The notes below the pieces were generated by a model that saw only the letters and a program-made list of their open reading frames with translations, had not been told where the DNA came from and ran no database searches. This document shows, piece by piece, positions 1 through 5,005 of a DNA stretch of 5,656 bases; the first letter of the stretch is position 1, and each line of letters starts with the position of its first letter. Source of the stretch: Desulfobulbus sp. Lineage in GTDB: Bacteria > Desulfobacterota > Desulfobulbia > Desulfobulbales > Desulfobulbaceae. Made by a program: the position numbers and the translations under genes. The stretch is taken from the NCBI GenBank assembly GCA_030600525.1, contig JAUVLX010000240.1, forward strand, positions 1-5,656. Reading direction: 5' to 3'.

Positions 1-41
1 TTGTCCGGCACAGGAGGTGAGGGGTTTTCAGTTGTTTCCAT
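1..41 (-). CDS. fliN: Flagellar motor switch protein FliN, N-terminal fragment (partial, runs off left edge)
   Basis: An ATG at 41-39 opens a reading frame that stays open to the window edge and encodes the start METTENPSPPVPD. It overlaps the end of fliM by 14 bases in another frame. A GGAG ribosome-binding motif (51-48) lies 6 bases upstream of the ATG, inside fliM, which suits translational coupling. FliN is the C-ring protein that sits under FliM, helps switch rotation direction and assists export; its gene usually follows fliM directly. The FliN N-terminus is variable and often rich in Pro and acidic residues, so these 13 residues do not identify it by themselves. The identification rests on position, start signal and open frame. 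The conserved C-terminal SpoA domain lies outside the window. A FliY-type protein is the main alternative. Confidence 0.6.
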   Translation of the reverse strand, partial: METTENPSPPVPD

Positions 42-1056
42 GCATATCTCCAAGTCTGCTGCTATTATATCGTTGAGTTACGTGGAAGGCTTTTCTTCCG
101 TTTCTTTCTCCAGGGATGGCAAAAAACTTTGGCTGGTCCTCGACTACTATATTGAGGGGACGATCCGGATCATATCCAAGATCGACAATGTCACCTGGCT
201 TTAACTGGAGGATATTGCGGATGGTCATTTCTAATAATCCAGAACGGGCAATCACCGAACATTCCATCTCTACAGCTTCACGGGTAAAGGTATTGGTCCA
301 GCCGTAGGCTGCCTGCGTGACAGTAACAATTTGTTTAAAGGCTTCTCTGAACGGTTCGACGGTGAGGTAGGGGATGATAAAACGCATCTGTCCAGCGTTT
401 TCACCACCCACACTGACATTGAAGGACGCAACCAGAACTTCGGTTTCCGCTTCAACAATATTGATCAGGCGAAAGTTGTTTTCAATTTTGGTAAGGCTTG
501 GGTGGAGTGATGTTATGGGGCTAAAGGCCTTTTTCAAATCTTTGGCAATTCCCATCATGGTGCTTTTGAGAATGTTTATTTCAATGGCGGTCAGGGTTCT
601 GTTGGGAGTGACCGAATCGCTGTCCACTGAAGATCCAAGCATAATCTCGAGCAGGGTAAAGGCCATGGATATATCAAAATGAAATATGCAGCCGTATTTT
701 AGGGGATCTGTACTGAAGATGCCCACTGCTCCCTGATTGTTTAGGTCAAGAAGACTCTGTTGAAAGGTGTCAGAGGTTATTTCAGCACGTTCAACACTGA
801 AAGATCGCTGCAGGGTGTTGGTCAAGCTTGTTCCAAAATTTCTGGCAAACATGTCAATAATGATGTCAAAATTGGGGATACGAGACTCTCCCCCAGACGT
901 AGCCCGTTGATAGACCTGAAAGAGATCCACCTCCTTGGCATGTAAAAAACGCGGAGCCTGATGGGCGGTGCTGTCAACCGAGTCGGTGGTTATATCGCCG
1001 GATTTTAGAGCAACGAGAAGATCAGCGATTTCTTCTTTGCTTAGAATCGGTTCCAT
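28..1056 (-). CDS. fliM: Flagellar motor switch protein FliM
   Basis: This encodes 342 residues, close to the usual FliM length (about 330-340). FliM forms the middle of the cytoplasmic C-ring, binds phosphorylated CheY and contacts FliG above and FliN below. The N-terminal segment ILSKEEIADLL (residues 4-14) matches the conserved CheY-binding peptide (ILSQ.EIDALL type). A central CheC-like domain follows (about 45-230), then a C-terminal SpoA/FliN-like domain (about 255-330) with LLEMTIRNILQLKPGDIV. The FliG-contact loop, normally GGxG, reads LGSSV at 140-144, which is unusual. I chose the ATG at 1056-1054: it gives the canonical N-terminus and lies 4 bases after the fliL stop. A TTG at 1074 would add six residues inside fliL without family support. 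No clear Shine-Dalgarno site precedes the ATG, so translation is probably coupled to fliL. The 3' end overlaps fliN. Confidence 0.95.
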   Translation of the reverse strand: MEPILSKEEIADLLVALKSGDITTDSVDSTAHQAPRFLHAKEVDLFQVYQRATSGGESRIPNFDIIIDMFARNFGTSLTNTLQRSFSVERAEITSDTFQQSLLDLNNQGAVGIFSTDPLKYGCIFHFDISMAFTLLEIMLGSSVDSDSVTPNRTLTAIEINILKSTMMGIAKDLKKAFSPITSLHPSLTKIENNFRLINIVEAETEVLVASFNVSVGGENAGQMRFIIPYLTVEPFREAFKQIVTVTQAAYGWTNTFTREAVEMECSVIARSGLLEMTIRNILQLKPGDIVDLGYDPDRPLNIVVEDQPKFFAIPGERNGRKAFHVTQRYNSSRLGDMHGNN

Positions 1057-1060
1057 AGTG

Positions 1061-1561
1061 TTACTGGACGACAAAGTTTGTCATGTAGATGGACTTTACC
1101 TTTCCCGTTTTGAGAAACGTATTGATCCTGTTTTTAAGCTCTGCTTTTACTTGTTTTTTCCCTTGCAGGTCTTGTAATTCCTCAAAGGTTTTATTGCCTA
1201 TGAGCAGCAAAACGGCATCACGTATTTGCGGCATTCTTTTGGTTGCCTCTTCCTGCACCAGCTCATTGGTCAGTTCGAGAGTGAGAGATGCCTTAACATA
1301 ATGTGCCGTGTCTTCACTGATGATATTGACAATAAATTCCTCGATGTTGATCATCGGACCAATTTCAGCATCATCGATTTCCGGCTGGATCATTTCCACT
1401 TGCTCATTGGTTTCCTCTTCAGGTGGCGGGTCTTTTTTAAGGAAGAGAAAGTAGGCCGTCGCTCCAGCTCCCAAGAGAACAACAAGGGCTGCGGCGATAA
1501 TAATAATCAGCTTTTTTTTGCCGCCTTCTTCTTTTGCGGTCTTGGATTCCTGTTCTGCCAT
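1061..1561 (-). CDS. fliL: Flagellar basal body-associated protein FliL
   Basis: The product has 166 residues, typical for FliL. FliL is a single-pass inner-membrane protein around the stator units and supports torque generation. The sequence shows a charged cytoplasmic N-terminus with a Lys run (15-17), one membrane segment at about 18-41, and an acidic, Pro-containing linker (44-66). The periplasmic domain carries family hallmarks: INIEEFIVNI (71-80), HYVKASLTLEL (87-97), RDAVLLLIGNKTFEEL (114-129), and a C-terminus ending in YMTNFVVQ. The ATG at 1561-1559 has an AAGGA motif (1575-1571) 9 bases upstream. The gene follows motB after a 266-base gap and sits 4 bases before fliM, so it probably begins the fliL-fliM-fliN sub-block. 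An A8 run in the coding strand (1512-1519) encodes part of the Lys run. Confidence 0.95.
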   Translation of the reverse strand: MAEQESKTAKEEGGKKKLIIIIAAALVVLLGAGATAYFLFLKKDPPPEEETNEQVEMIQPEIDDAEIGPMINIEEFIVNIISEDTAHYVKASLTLELTNELVQEEATKRMPQIRDAVLLLIGNKTFEELQDLQGKKQVKAELKNRINTFLKTGKVKSIYMTNFVVQ

Positions 1562-1827
1562 AACATGTGTTCCTTTGAGTCAGTAATTAGCCCGGATTTT
1601 TTATCAGTTCAGGCGGCGTTAGGTTCAAAATTTTTGGTTATGAATAGGTAAGCGTAGACTCCGATAGTAGTCTATATTCATTGCCAAAATACTGAAAAAA
1701 ATGACGCCGGATGGACTGACCTTTGGTGAACATTGTGGAAATTTGTAGCTCCATGTGACTTAGCTCAACATAAAGAAATTGTTTGCAATTTAACAAAATT
1801 GACACAATGTTCATGAGAAATCAGGGG
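1562..1827. other. motB-fliL intergenic region (266 bases), no convincing gene
   Basis: This gap is unusually long between two genes of a compact operon. I find no GG-N10-GC sigma-54 match on the minus strand, no GCCGATAA-type sigma-28 box, and only weak -10-like sequences such as TATAGA. The part next to motB holds an 11-bp inverted repeat enclosing AT-rich nested stems. A small hairpin (TAGACT...AGTCTA, 1655-1674) lies nearer fliL. The only minus-strand frame of note is a 38-codon one at 1754-1638 with no good ribosome-binding site. The region could be a leader with its own promoter for fliL, an mRNA processing site, or decayed sequence. Confidence 0.6.
1727..1813. repeat. 11-bp perfect inverted repeat pair enclosing 65 bases, with nested AT-rich palindromes
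   Basis: TGAACATTGTG at 1727-1737 is the exact reverse complement of CACAATGTTCA at 1803-1813. The enclosed 65 bases contain two overlapping 6-bp stems that share a middle arm: AAATTG 1776-1781, CAATTT 1786-1791 and AAATTG 1796-1801. The block begins 14 bases after the motB stop codon in the direction of transcription. It could fold in the motB-fliL transcript or be the trace of a small palindromic repeat element. No target duplication was identified, and no U-tract follows that would make it a classic terminator. Confidence 0.5.
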
Positions 1828-2574
1828 TTAGAAGGGAATTCTGCTGGTAGGGCGATTGTATCGATCGACCTTGCGGTTACTATTTAAAATGAATTCAACT
1901 CTTCGGTTTTTGGCCCTGTTTGCATCAGTTGTATTAGGTTGCAGGGGCTCGGTGGCACCATAACCGACAGCTGCCATACGATCGATGGAAAAAATTTGAC
2001 CCTGGTTATAAAACCGCATTACAGATACAGCTCTGGCTACGGAAATGTCCCAGTTGGTAGTCGCGGCAAGGGTCGTTGGGGTATTGTCGGTATGTCCTTC
2101 AATGCGCATTGTCATGGGGAGGGGACGGATGATGTCGGCAATTTTACGCAGTAGCGGATAGGAAGAGGGGTTTAAATTGGTTTTTCCCTTATCAAAGAGG
2201 ATGGAGTCATTAATGCGGAGGACGATGGAGTCATCATCCCTTTGTACTGCCTCGACCTGGTCCATAAGTTTTGTCAATTCCAGATCATTTTTTACTTTTT
2301 TAAAATAGGTGAGTTTGGTTTCTCTGGGAATGGGGGTGAACTTTGATTCAGGTGGGGACTGAATGACAGGTATGGAAAACTTTTTAGGTGCTGCTGTGGT
2401 TCTCCAGCCAAAGGAGTCTCTTATCGAAGACTTGGCTTGGACAAATTTCACTGGATCCATACTGGCCATGGAGAGCAAAAGCACGAAAAACGTAAGGAGC
2501 AGGGTGACGAGGTCACTGTAGGTGACAACCCACGCCGGGACACCTCGCGGACATTCTTCCTGTTTTTTAGCCAT
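1828..2574 (-). CDS. motB: Flagellar stator protein MotB (PomB-like)
   Basis: The product has 248 residues. MotB pairs with MotA in the inner membrane; its plug and OmpA-like domain anchor the stator to peptidoglycan, and an Asp in its single membrane helix carries the driving ion. The helix spans about 14-36 and contains PAWVVTYSDLVTLL, with the essential Asp at residue 21. The linker is about 40-115. The OmpA/MotB domain (about 118-231) shows EGHTDNTP (159-166), NWDISVARA (174-182) and NRRVEFIL (223-230), the usual peptidoglycan-binding motifs. The CPRGVPAW start and the helix resemble PomB/MotS-type proteins more than enteric MotB. The ATG at 2574 lies 15 bases after motA, with only a weak GGGA motif upstream, which suggests coupling to motA. 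The OmpA motifs and the position after motA make other OmpA-family proteins unlikely. Confidence 0.96.
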   Translation of the reverse strand: MAKKQEECPRGVPAWVVTYSDLVTLLLTFFVLLLSMASMDPVKFVQAKSSIRDSFGWRTTAAPKKFSIPVIQSPPESKFTPIPRETKLTYFKKVKNDLELTKLMDQVEAVQRDDDSIVLRINDSILFDKGKTNLNPSSYPLLRKIADIIRPLPMTMRIEGHTDNTPTTLAATTNWDISVARAVSVMRFYNQGQIFSIDRMAAVGYGATEPLQPNTTDANRAKNRRVEFILNSNRKVDRYNRPTSRIPF

Positions 2575-2589
2575 GATATTTCCCGTATT

Positions 2590-3354
2590 TTATTGGAAGA
2601 TAGATTCACGCATTTTTGGAGCAATATAAGCGTGAAGTTTTTGTTCCATTACCCTGGGGTTCTCACCGGAAAGGATGGATTCCATCCCTTCAACAATGAC
2701 AGTCTTCTGCAGCAATTCTGTCTTAGATCTGGTTTTCAGTTTGCCTGCCATGGGATTGAAAAGAATGTTTGCTAGAACCGCACCATAAAAGGTTGTTAAA
2801 AGGGCTACTGCCATAGCAGGTCCGATGGAGGCGGGATCACTCATGTTTTGCAGCATCTGTACCAGGCCAATCAGCGTTCCTACCATGCCCATGGCCGGAG
2901 CGATGGTGCCAAGAGAGGTGAATATTTCAGCCCCCGCATTGTGTCTTGCCTGGATGTAGTCAATCTCGATGTTGAGCATTGCTTTCAAGTCATCTGGTTC
3001 CTGTCCGTCAACAGCCATCTGCAATGCCTTGACCAGGAACTGATCTTCGACAGTATCGATAGACCCCTGCAGGGAAAGGATTCCTTCCTTACGGGCTTTG
3101 TTAGCAAAATCCATAAGTTGGGCAATCAGTTCGTTGGTGTTTGCCTCTTTGATCAAGACGGTTTTTTTGGCAACACCAATGGCACTGAGAACATCTCCTA
3201 ATGGAAAGTTAATCAGCGCGACCCCTGCAGTCCCACCAAAAACGATAAGTAGAGAGGCTACATCAATGAACATGCCAATTCCGCCACCCTGAAGGATGGC
3301 CATCAACATTAAACCAAATGCGGCTACGATTCCTACTATGGTTGCAATATCCAC
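2590..3354 (-). CDS. motA: Flagellar stator protein MotA (PomA-like)
   Basis: The product has 254 residues from a GTG start, almost exactly the length of Vibrio PomA. MotA forms the five-fold ring around MotB in the inner membrane and pushes FliG by ion-driven rotation. Four membrane segments are visible at about 3-21, 32-50, 150-170 and 180-200. A large cytoplasmic loop between the second and third includes ARKEG (87-91), the charged region that contacts FliG. The conserved prolines are P153 (APAMGM) and P201 (FNPMAGKL). Asp31 and Thr160, Thr187 and Thr188 occupy positions that in PomA are linked to sodium use. The GTG at 3354-3352 is preferred because the protein then begins VDIATIVGI, aligning with PomA MDLATLLGL, and AGGA (3366-3363) lies 8 bases upstream. 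The frame continues upstream to a TTG at 3471, but that extension has no family support. Confidence 0.95.
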   Translation of the reverse strand: MDIATIVGIVAAFGLMLMAILQGGGIGMFIDVASLLIVFGGTAGVALINFPLGDVLSAIGVAKKTVLIKEANTNELIAQLMDFANKARKEGILSLQGSIDTVEDQFLVKALQMAVDGQEPDDLKAMLNIEIDYIQARHNAGAEIFTSLGTIAPAMGMVGTLIGLVQMLQNMSDPASIGPAMAVALLTTFYGAVLANILFNPMAGKLKTRSKTELLQKTVIVEGMESILSGENPRVMEQKLHAYIAPKMRESIFQ

Positions 3355-3366
3355 GTGTTGATTCCT
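3355..3366 (-). promoter_or_regulatory. Ribosome-binding site deciding the motA GTG start
   Basis: The minus strand reads AGGA (3366-3363), then 8 bases, then GTG at 3354. This supports the GTG over the TTG start 39 codons upstream. Confidence 0.6.
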
Positions 3367-3438
3367 GGTACGTGAGGGTAACTTTGAATTGTGAAGGGTA
3401 TAAAAAAGTGTACCTAAAACCCTAGGTGAAAACAAGGA

Positions 3439-3454
3439 TGCGAAAAGAAAGCCA
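3439..3454 (-). promoter_or_regulatory. Possible sigma-54 (RpoN) promoter for motA-motB
   Basis: The minus strand reads TGGCTTTCTTTTCGCA, matching the GG-N10-GC spacing of -24/-12 promoters. The flanking T, C and A also agree with TGGCAC-N5-TTGCA, but the -12 box is TCGCA and the -24 box lacks the AC. Transcription would start near 3427, giving a leader of roughly 70 bases before the motA GTG. Sigma-54 often drives middle flagellar genes in Proteobacteria and Desulfobacterota. The bare GG-N10-GC pattern is expected about once by chance in a gap of this size, so the call rests on context. Confidence 0.3.
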
Positions 3455-3523
3455 ATAAGAAATGTTGACAAAAAGAGTGGAACAAAAGGCGGTTGCTCTC
3501 AGGAAGGAGATAAAGGGAGGTAT

Positions 3524-3554
3524 AGCCGCACTGTCAGGAGGTGACAGTGCGGCT
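3524..3554 (-). terminator. Strong hairpin after flgE, possible terminator or mRNA-stabilising stem
   Basis: AGCCGCACTGTCA (3524-3536) and TGACAGTGCGGCT (3542-3554) form a perfect 13-bp stem with a 5-base loop, 25 bases after the flgE stop codon. Eight of the 13 pairs are G-C. On the minus strand the stem is followed by ATACCTCCCTTTATC, so there is no proper U-tract. The position suggests transcription termination or attenuation between the hook genes and the stator genes, or protection of the flgDE mRNA 3' end. Being symmetric, it could act on either strand, but no plus-strand gene ends here. Confidence 0.55.
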
Positions 3555-3579
3555 GTGAGTCAGAAAGTTGACGGAGGGT

Positions 3580-4860
3580 TTATCGTTTAAGATTGATCAA
3601 TTCACCGAGCATTTCATCAACAGTGGAGATGATTTTTGAATTAGCCTGAAAACCACGCTGGGTAGTGATCATCTTTACAAATTCCTGGCCCATATCCACA
3701 TTGGACTGCTCAAGAGAGTTGGTAAAGATCCGCCCGAGTTCAGGACCAGCCAGGCCAATACGTGCTGTCCCAGCATTTTCTGTGGCTGCAAGGAGGTTTG
3801 CTCCAGCCATTTCAAGTCCTCCCGGGTTCTGAAATTTTGCAAGGACCAGTTGCGAGATCTTTACCTGTTCACCGTTGGAATAGGCGGCAATAACTGTGCC
3901 TTCCCCGTCAATCGCTACCTTGGTCAGTTCACCTGCTCCGTAACCGTCCTGATTTTGACCGATAACCACCGAGGCGCTGTCAAATTGGGTACAGTCAAAG
4001 GTCAGGTCAATCACTTGGTTCTGGTCTGAACCATTGTTCCAGTTTGCAACTGTAATAGGGACGACCAGTGCGGGGTCTGCTACACCCGTGGGGTTGCCGT
4101 CCACAGGTATGGTATCGTGTAACCCCTTACCATCAAAGGCCATTTTGTCAGCCAATTGCACTGCTGCGCCGCCGTCAACGGTATAGGCCATGCTCCAGGT
4201 GTTAGTGAGGGTGTTTTCCAGGCGCCAAAAAGACGAAATTAGGTGTTGTTCTCCTAGGGAATCATATACTGGGCTGGATGCAGAATAGTTGTACGAGGCT
4301 CTGACTGCTGGGTCTATGACACCGGCACCAAGTTCATCGGAGTTGGCATCCAGGTTGGTCTCAAAGGTGAGTTCACTGGTGGCCTGGGCTTTGACAAGAC
4401 CGGCACCTTGGACCTGTATATCGCCTGGATCCCCAGGGGCGAGGGTCCCGTCAGCAAGGAACTGTTTACCCTGCACAACATACCCCTCAGGATTTACCAG
4501 GTATCCATCCTTGTCAAAGCGAAAAGCGCCTGCCCTGGTATATAGTTGGGTTTCATTACCCCGCTCACTGACAATGAAAAACCCTTTTCCTTCGATTGCC
4601 ACGTCGGTGTCGGAAGTCGTGGTTTCAAAGGTTCCCTGGCTAAAAACATTATCAATGGTGGAAAGGCCCACACCACGTCCGACCTGGGAACTCCCCCCAG
4701 ATCCAAAGACATTGCTGGATAAGAGATCAGAAAAGACGGTCCGCGAGCCCTTAAATCCTAGTGTATTGGTGTTGGCCAGATTGTTACCGATAACACTCAT
4801 GGCCTGAGAGTTGGTGTTAAGACCACTTACTCCGCTAAACATTGCACTTTGAATGCCCAT
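3580..4860 (-). CDS. flgE: Flagellar hook protein FlgE
   Basis: The product has 426 residues, a little longer than enteric FlgE (about 400). FlgE polymerises outside the cell under the FlgD cap to form the flexible hook. The N-terminal helix carries the rod/hook signature GNNLANTNTLGFKGSR (25-40). The FlgE/F/G-type D1 segment includes VAIEGKGFFIV (87-97) and LYTRAGAFRFDKDGYLVNPEG (split across 106-126). The variable outer domain spans about 150-330, and the conserved C-terminal helix contains LEQSNVDMGQEFVKMITTQRG (383-403) and ends at LINLKR. No signal peptide is expected, because the protein leaves by the flagellar type III export route. The ATG at 4860 is preceded by AGGAGG with 5 bases between, the best ribosome-binding site in the window, fitting a highly made structural protein. 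It lies downstream of flgD, its cap gene. Confidence 0.96.
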   Translation of the reverse strand: MGIQSAMFSGVSGLNTNSQAMSVIGNNLANTNTLGFKGSRTVFSDLLSSNVFGSGGSSQVGRGVGLSTIDNVFSQGTFETTTSDTDVAIEGKGFFIVSERGNETQLYTRAGAFRFDKDGYLVNPEGYVVQGKQFLADGTLAPGDPGDIQVQGAGLVKAQATSELTFETNLDANSDELGAGVIDPAVRASYNYSASSPVYDSLGEQHLISSFWRLENTLTNTWSMAYTVDGGAAVQLADKMAFDGKGLHDTIPVDGNPTGVADPALVVPITVANWNNGSDQNQVIDLTFDCTQFDSASVVIGQNQDGYGAGELTKVAIDGEGTVIAAYSNGEQVKISQLVLAKFQNPGGLEMAGANLLAATENAGTARIGLAGPELGRIFTNSLEQSNVDMGQEFVKMITTQRGFQANSKIISTVDEMLGELINLKR

Positions 4861-4871
4861 TGCATCCTCCT
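4861..4871 (-). promoter_or_regulatory. Strong Shine-Dalgarno site of flgE
   Basis: AGGAGG at 4871-4866 lies 5 bases before the ATG. It is a full consensus match, stronger than that of any other gene here, as suits a structural protein made in many copies. Confidence 0.75.
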
Positions 4872-4914
4872 GCGTGGCTTGTAGATTGGATAATTGTCGT
4901 GTTTTTTATTAGTT

Positions 4915-4952
4915 GGATATGCTTTTCATATTATAAAGCTGATAACATATCC
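4915..4952. repeat. Imperfect inverted repeat in the flgD-flgE gap
   Basis: GGATATG (4915-4921) pairs with CATATCC (4946-4952). An alternative inner pairing, GCTTT (4921-4925) with AAAGC (4935-4939), is also possible. The stem is AT-rich, and neither strand carries a following U-tract, so it is not a clear terminator. It lies about 55-90 bases before flgE and may be a weak mRNA structure. Confidence 0.3.
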
Positions 4953-5005
4953 TCAATTATCCCCGAGCCATCCTTTGCTGCAGAGATTGTCTGTTGTGCC
5001 GGACT

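Noticed and set aside
1057..1074. Six-residue upstream extension of fliM from a TTG
   Set aside because: It lies inside fliL; the ATG at 1056 gives the canonical FliM N-terminus.
1226..1651. 141-codon open frame on the plus strand
   Set aside because: It is antisense to fliL and runs into the gap, with Phe/Cys-rich content from the complement of Lys codons and no recognisable domain.
1655..1674. Small hairpin TAGACT/AGTCTA as a terminator
   Set aside because: It has a 6-bp AT-containing stem, an 8-base loop and no U-tract on either side.
2437..3201. Several plus-strand frames of 60-117 codons over motA and motB
   Set aside because: They are shadows of the strongly supported minus-strand stator genes, with no start signals or family motifs.
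3355..3471. In-frame upstream extension of motA to a TTG, with a hydrophobic start resembling a signal sequence
   Set aside because: PomA-type proteins begin exactly at the GTG chosen here, which has its own ribosome-binding motif. The extension overlaps the likely promoter.
4289..4807. 172-codon open frame on the plus strand
   Set aside because: It is entirely antisense to flgE, with low-complexity, Pro/Ser/Leu-rich content and no family features; it mirrors flgE codon use.
4861..5005. Search for a sigma-54 or sigma-28 promoter in the flgD-flgE gap
   Set aside because: GG pairs occur (for example in CCGGCAC and ATGGCTC), but none has GC at the required 10-base spacing, and no sigma-28 box is present. 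flgE is probably read through from flgD.
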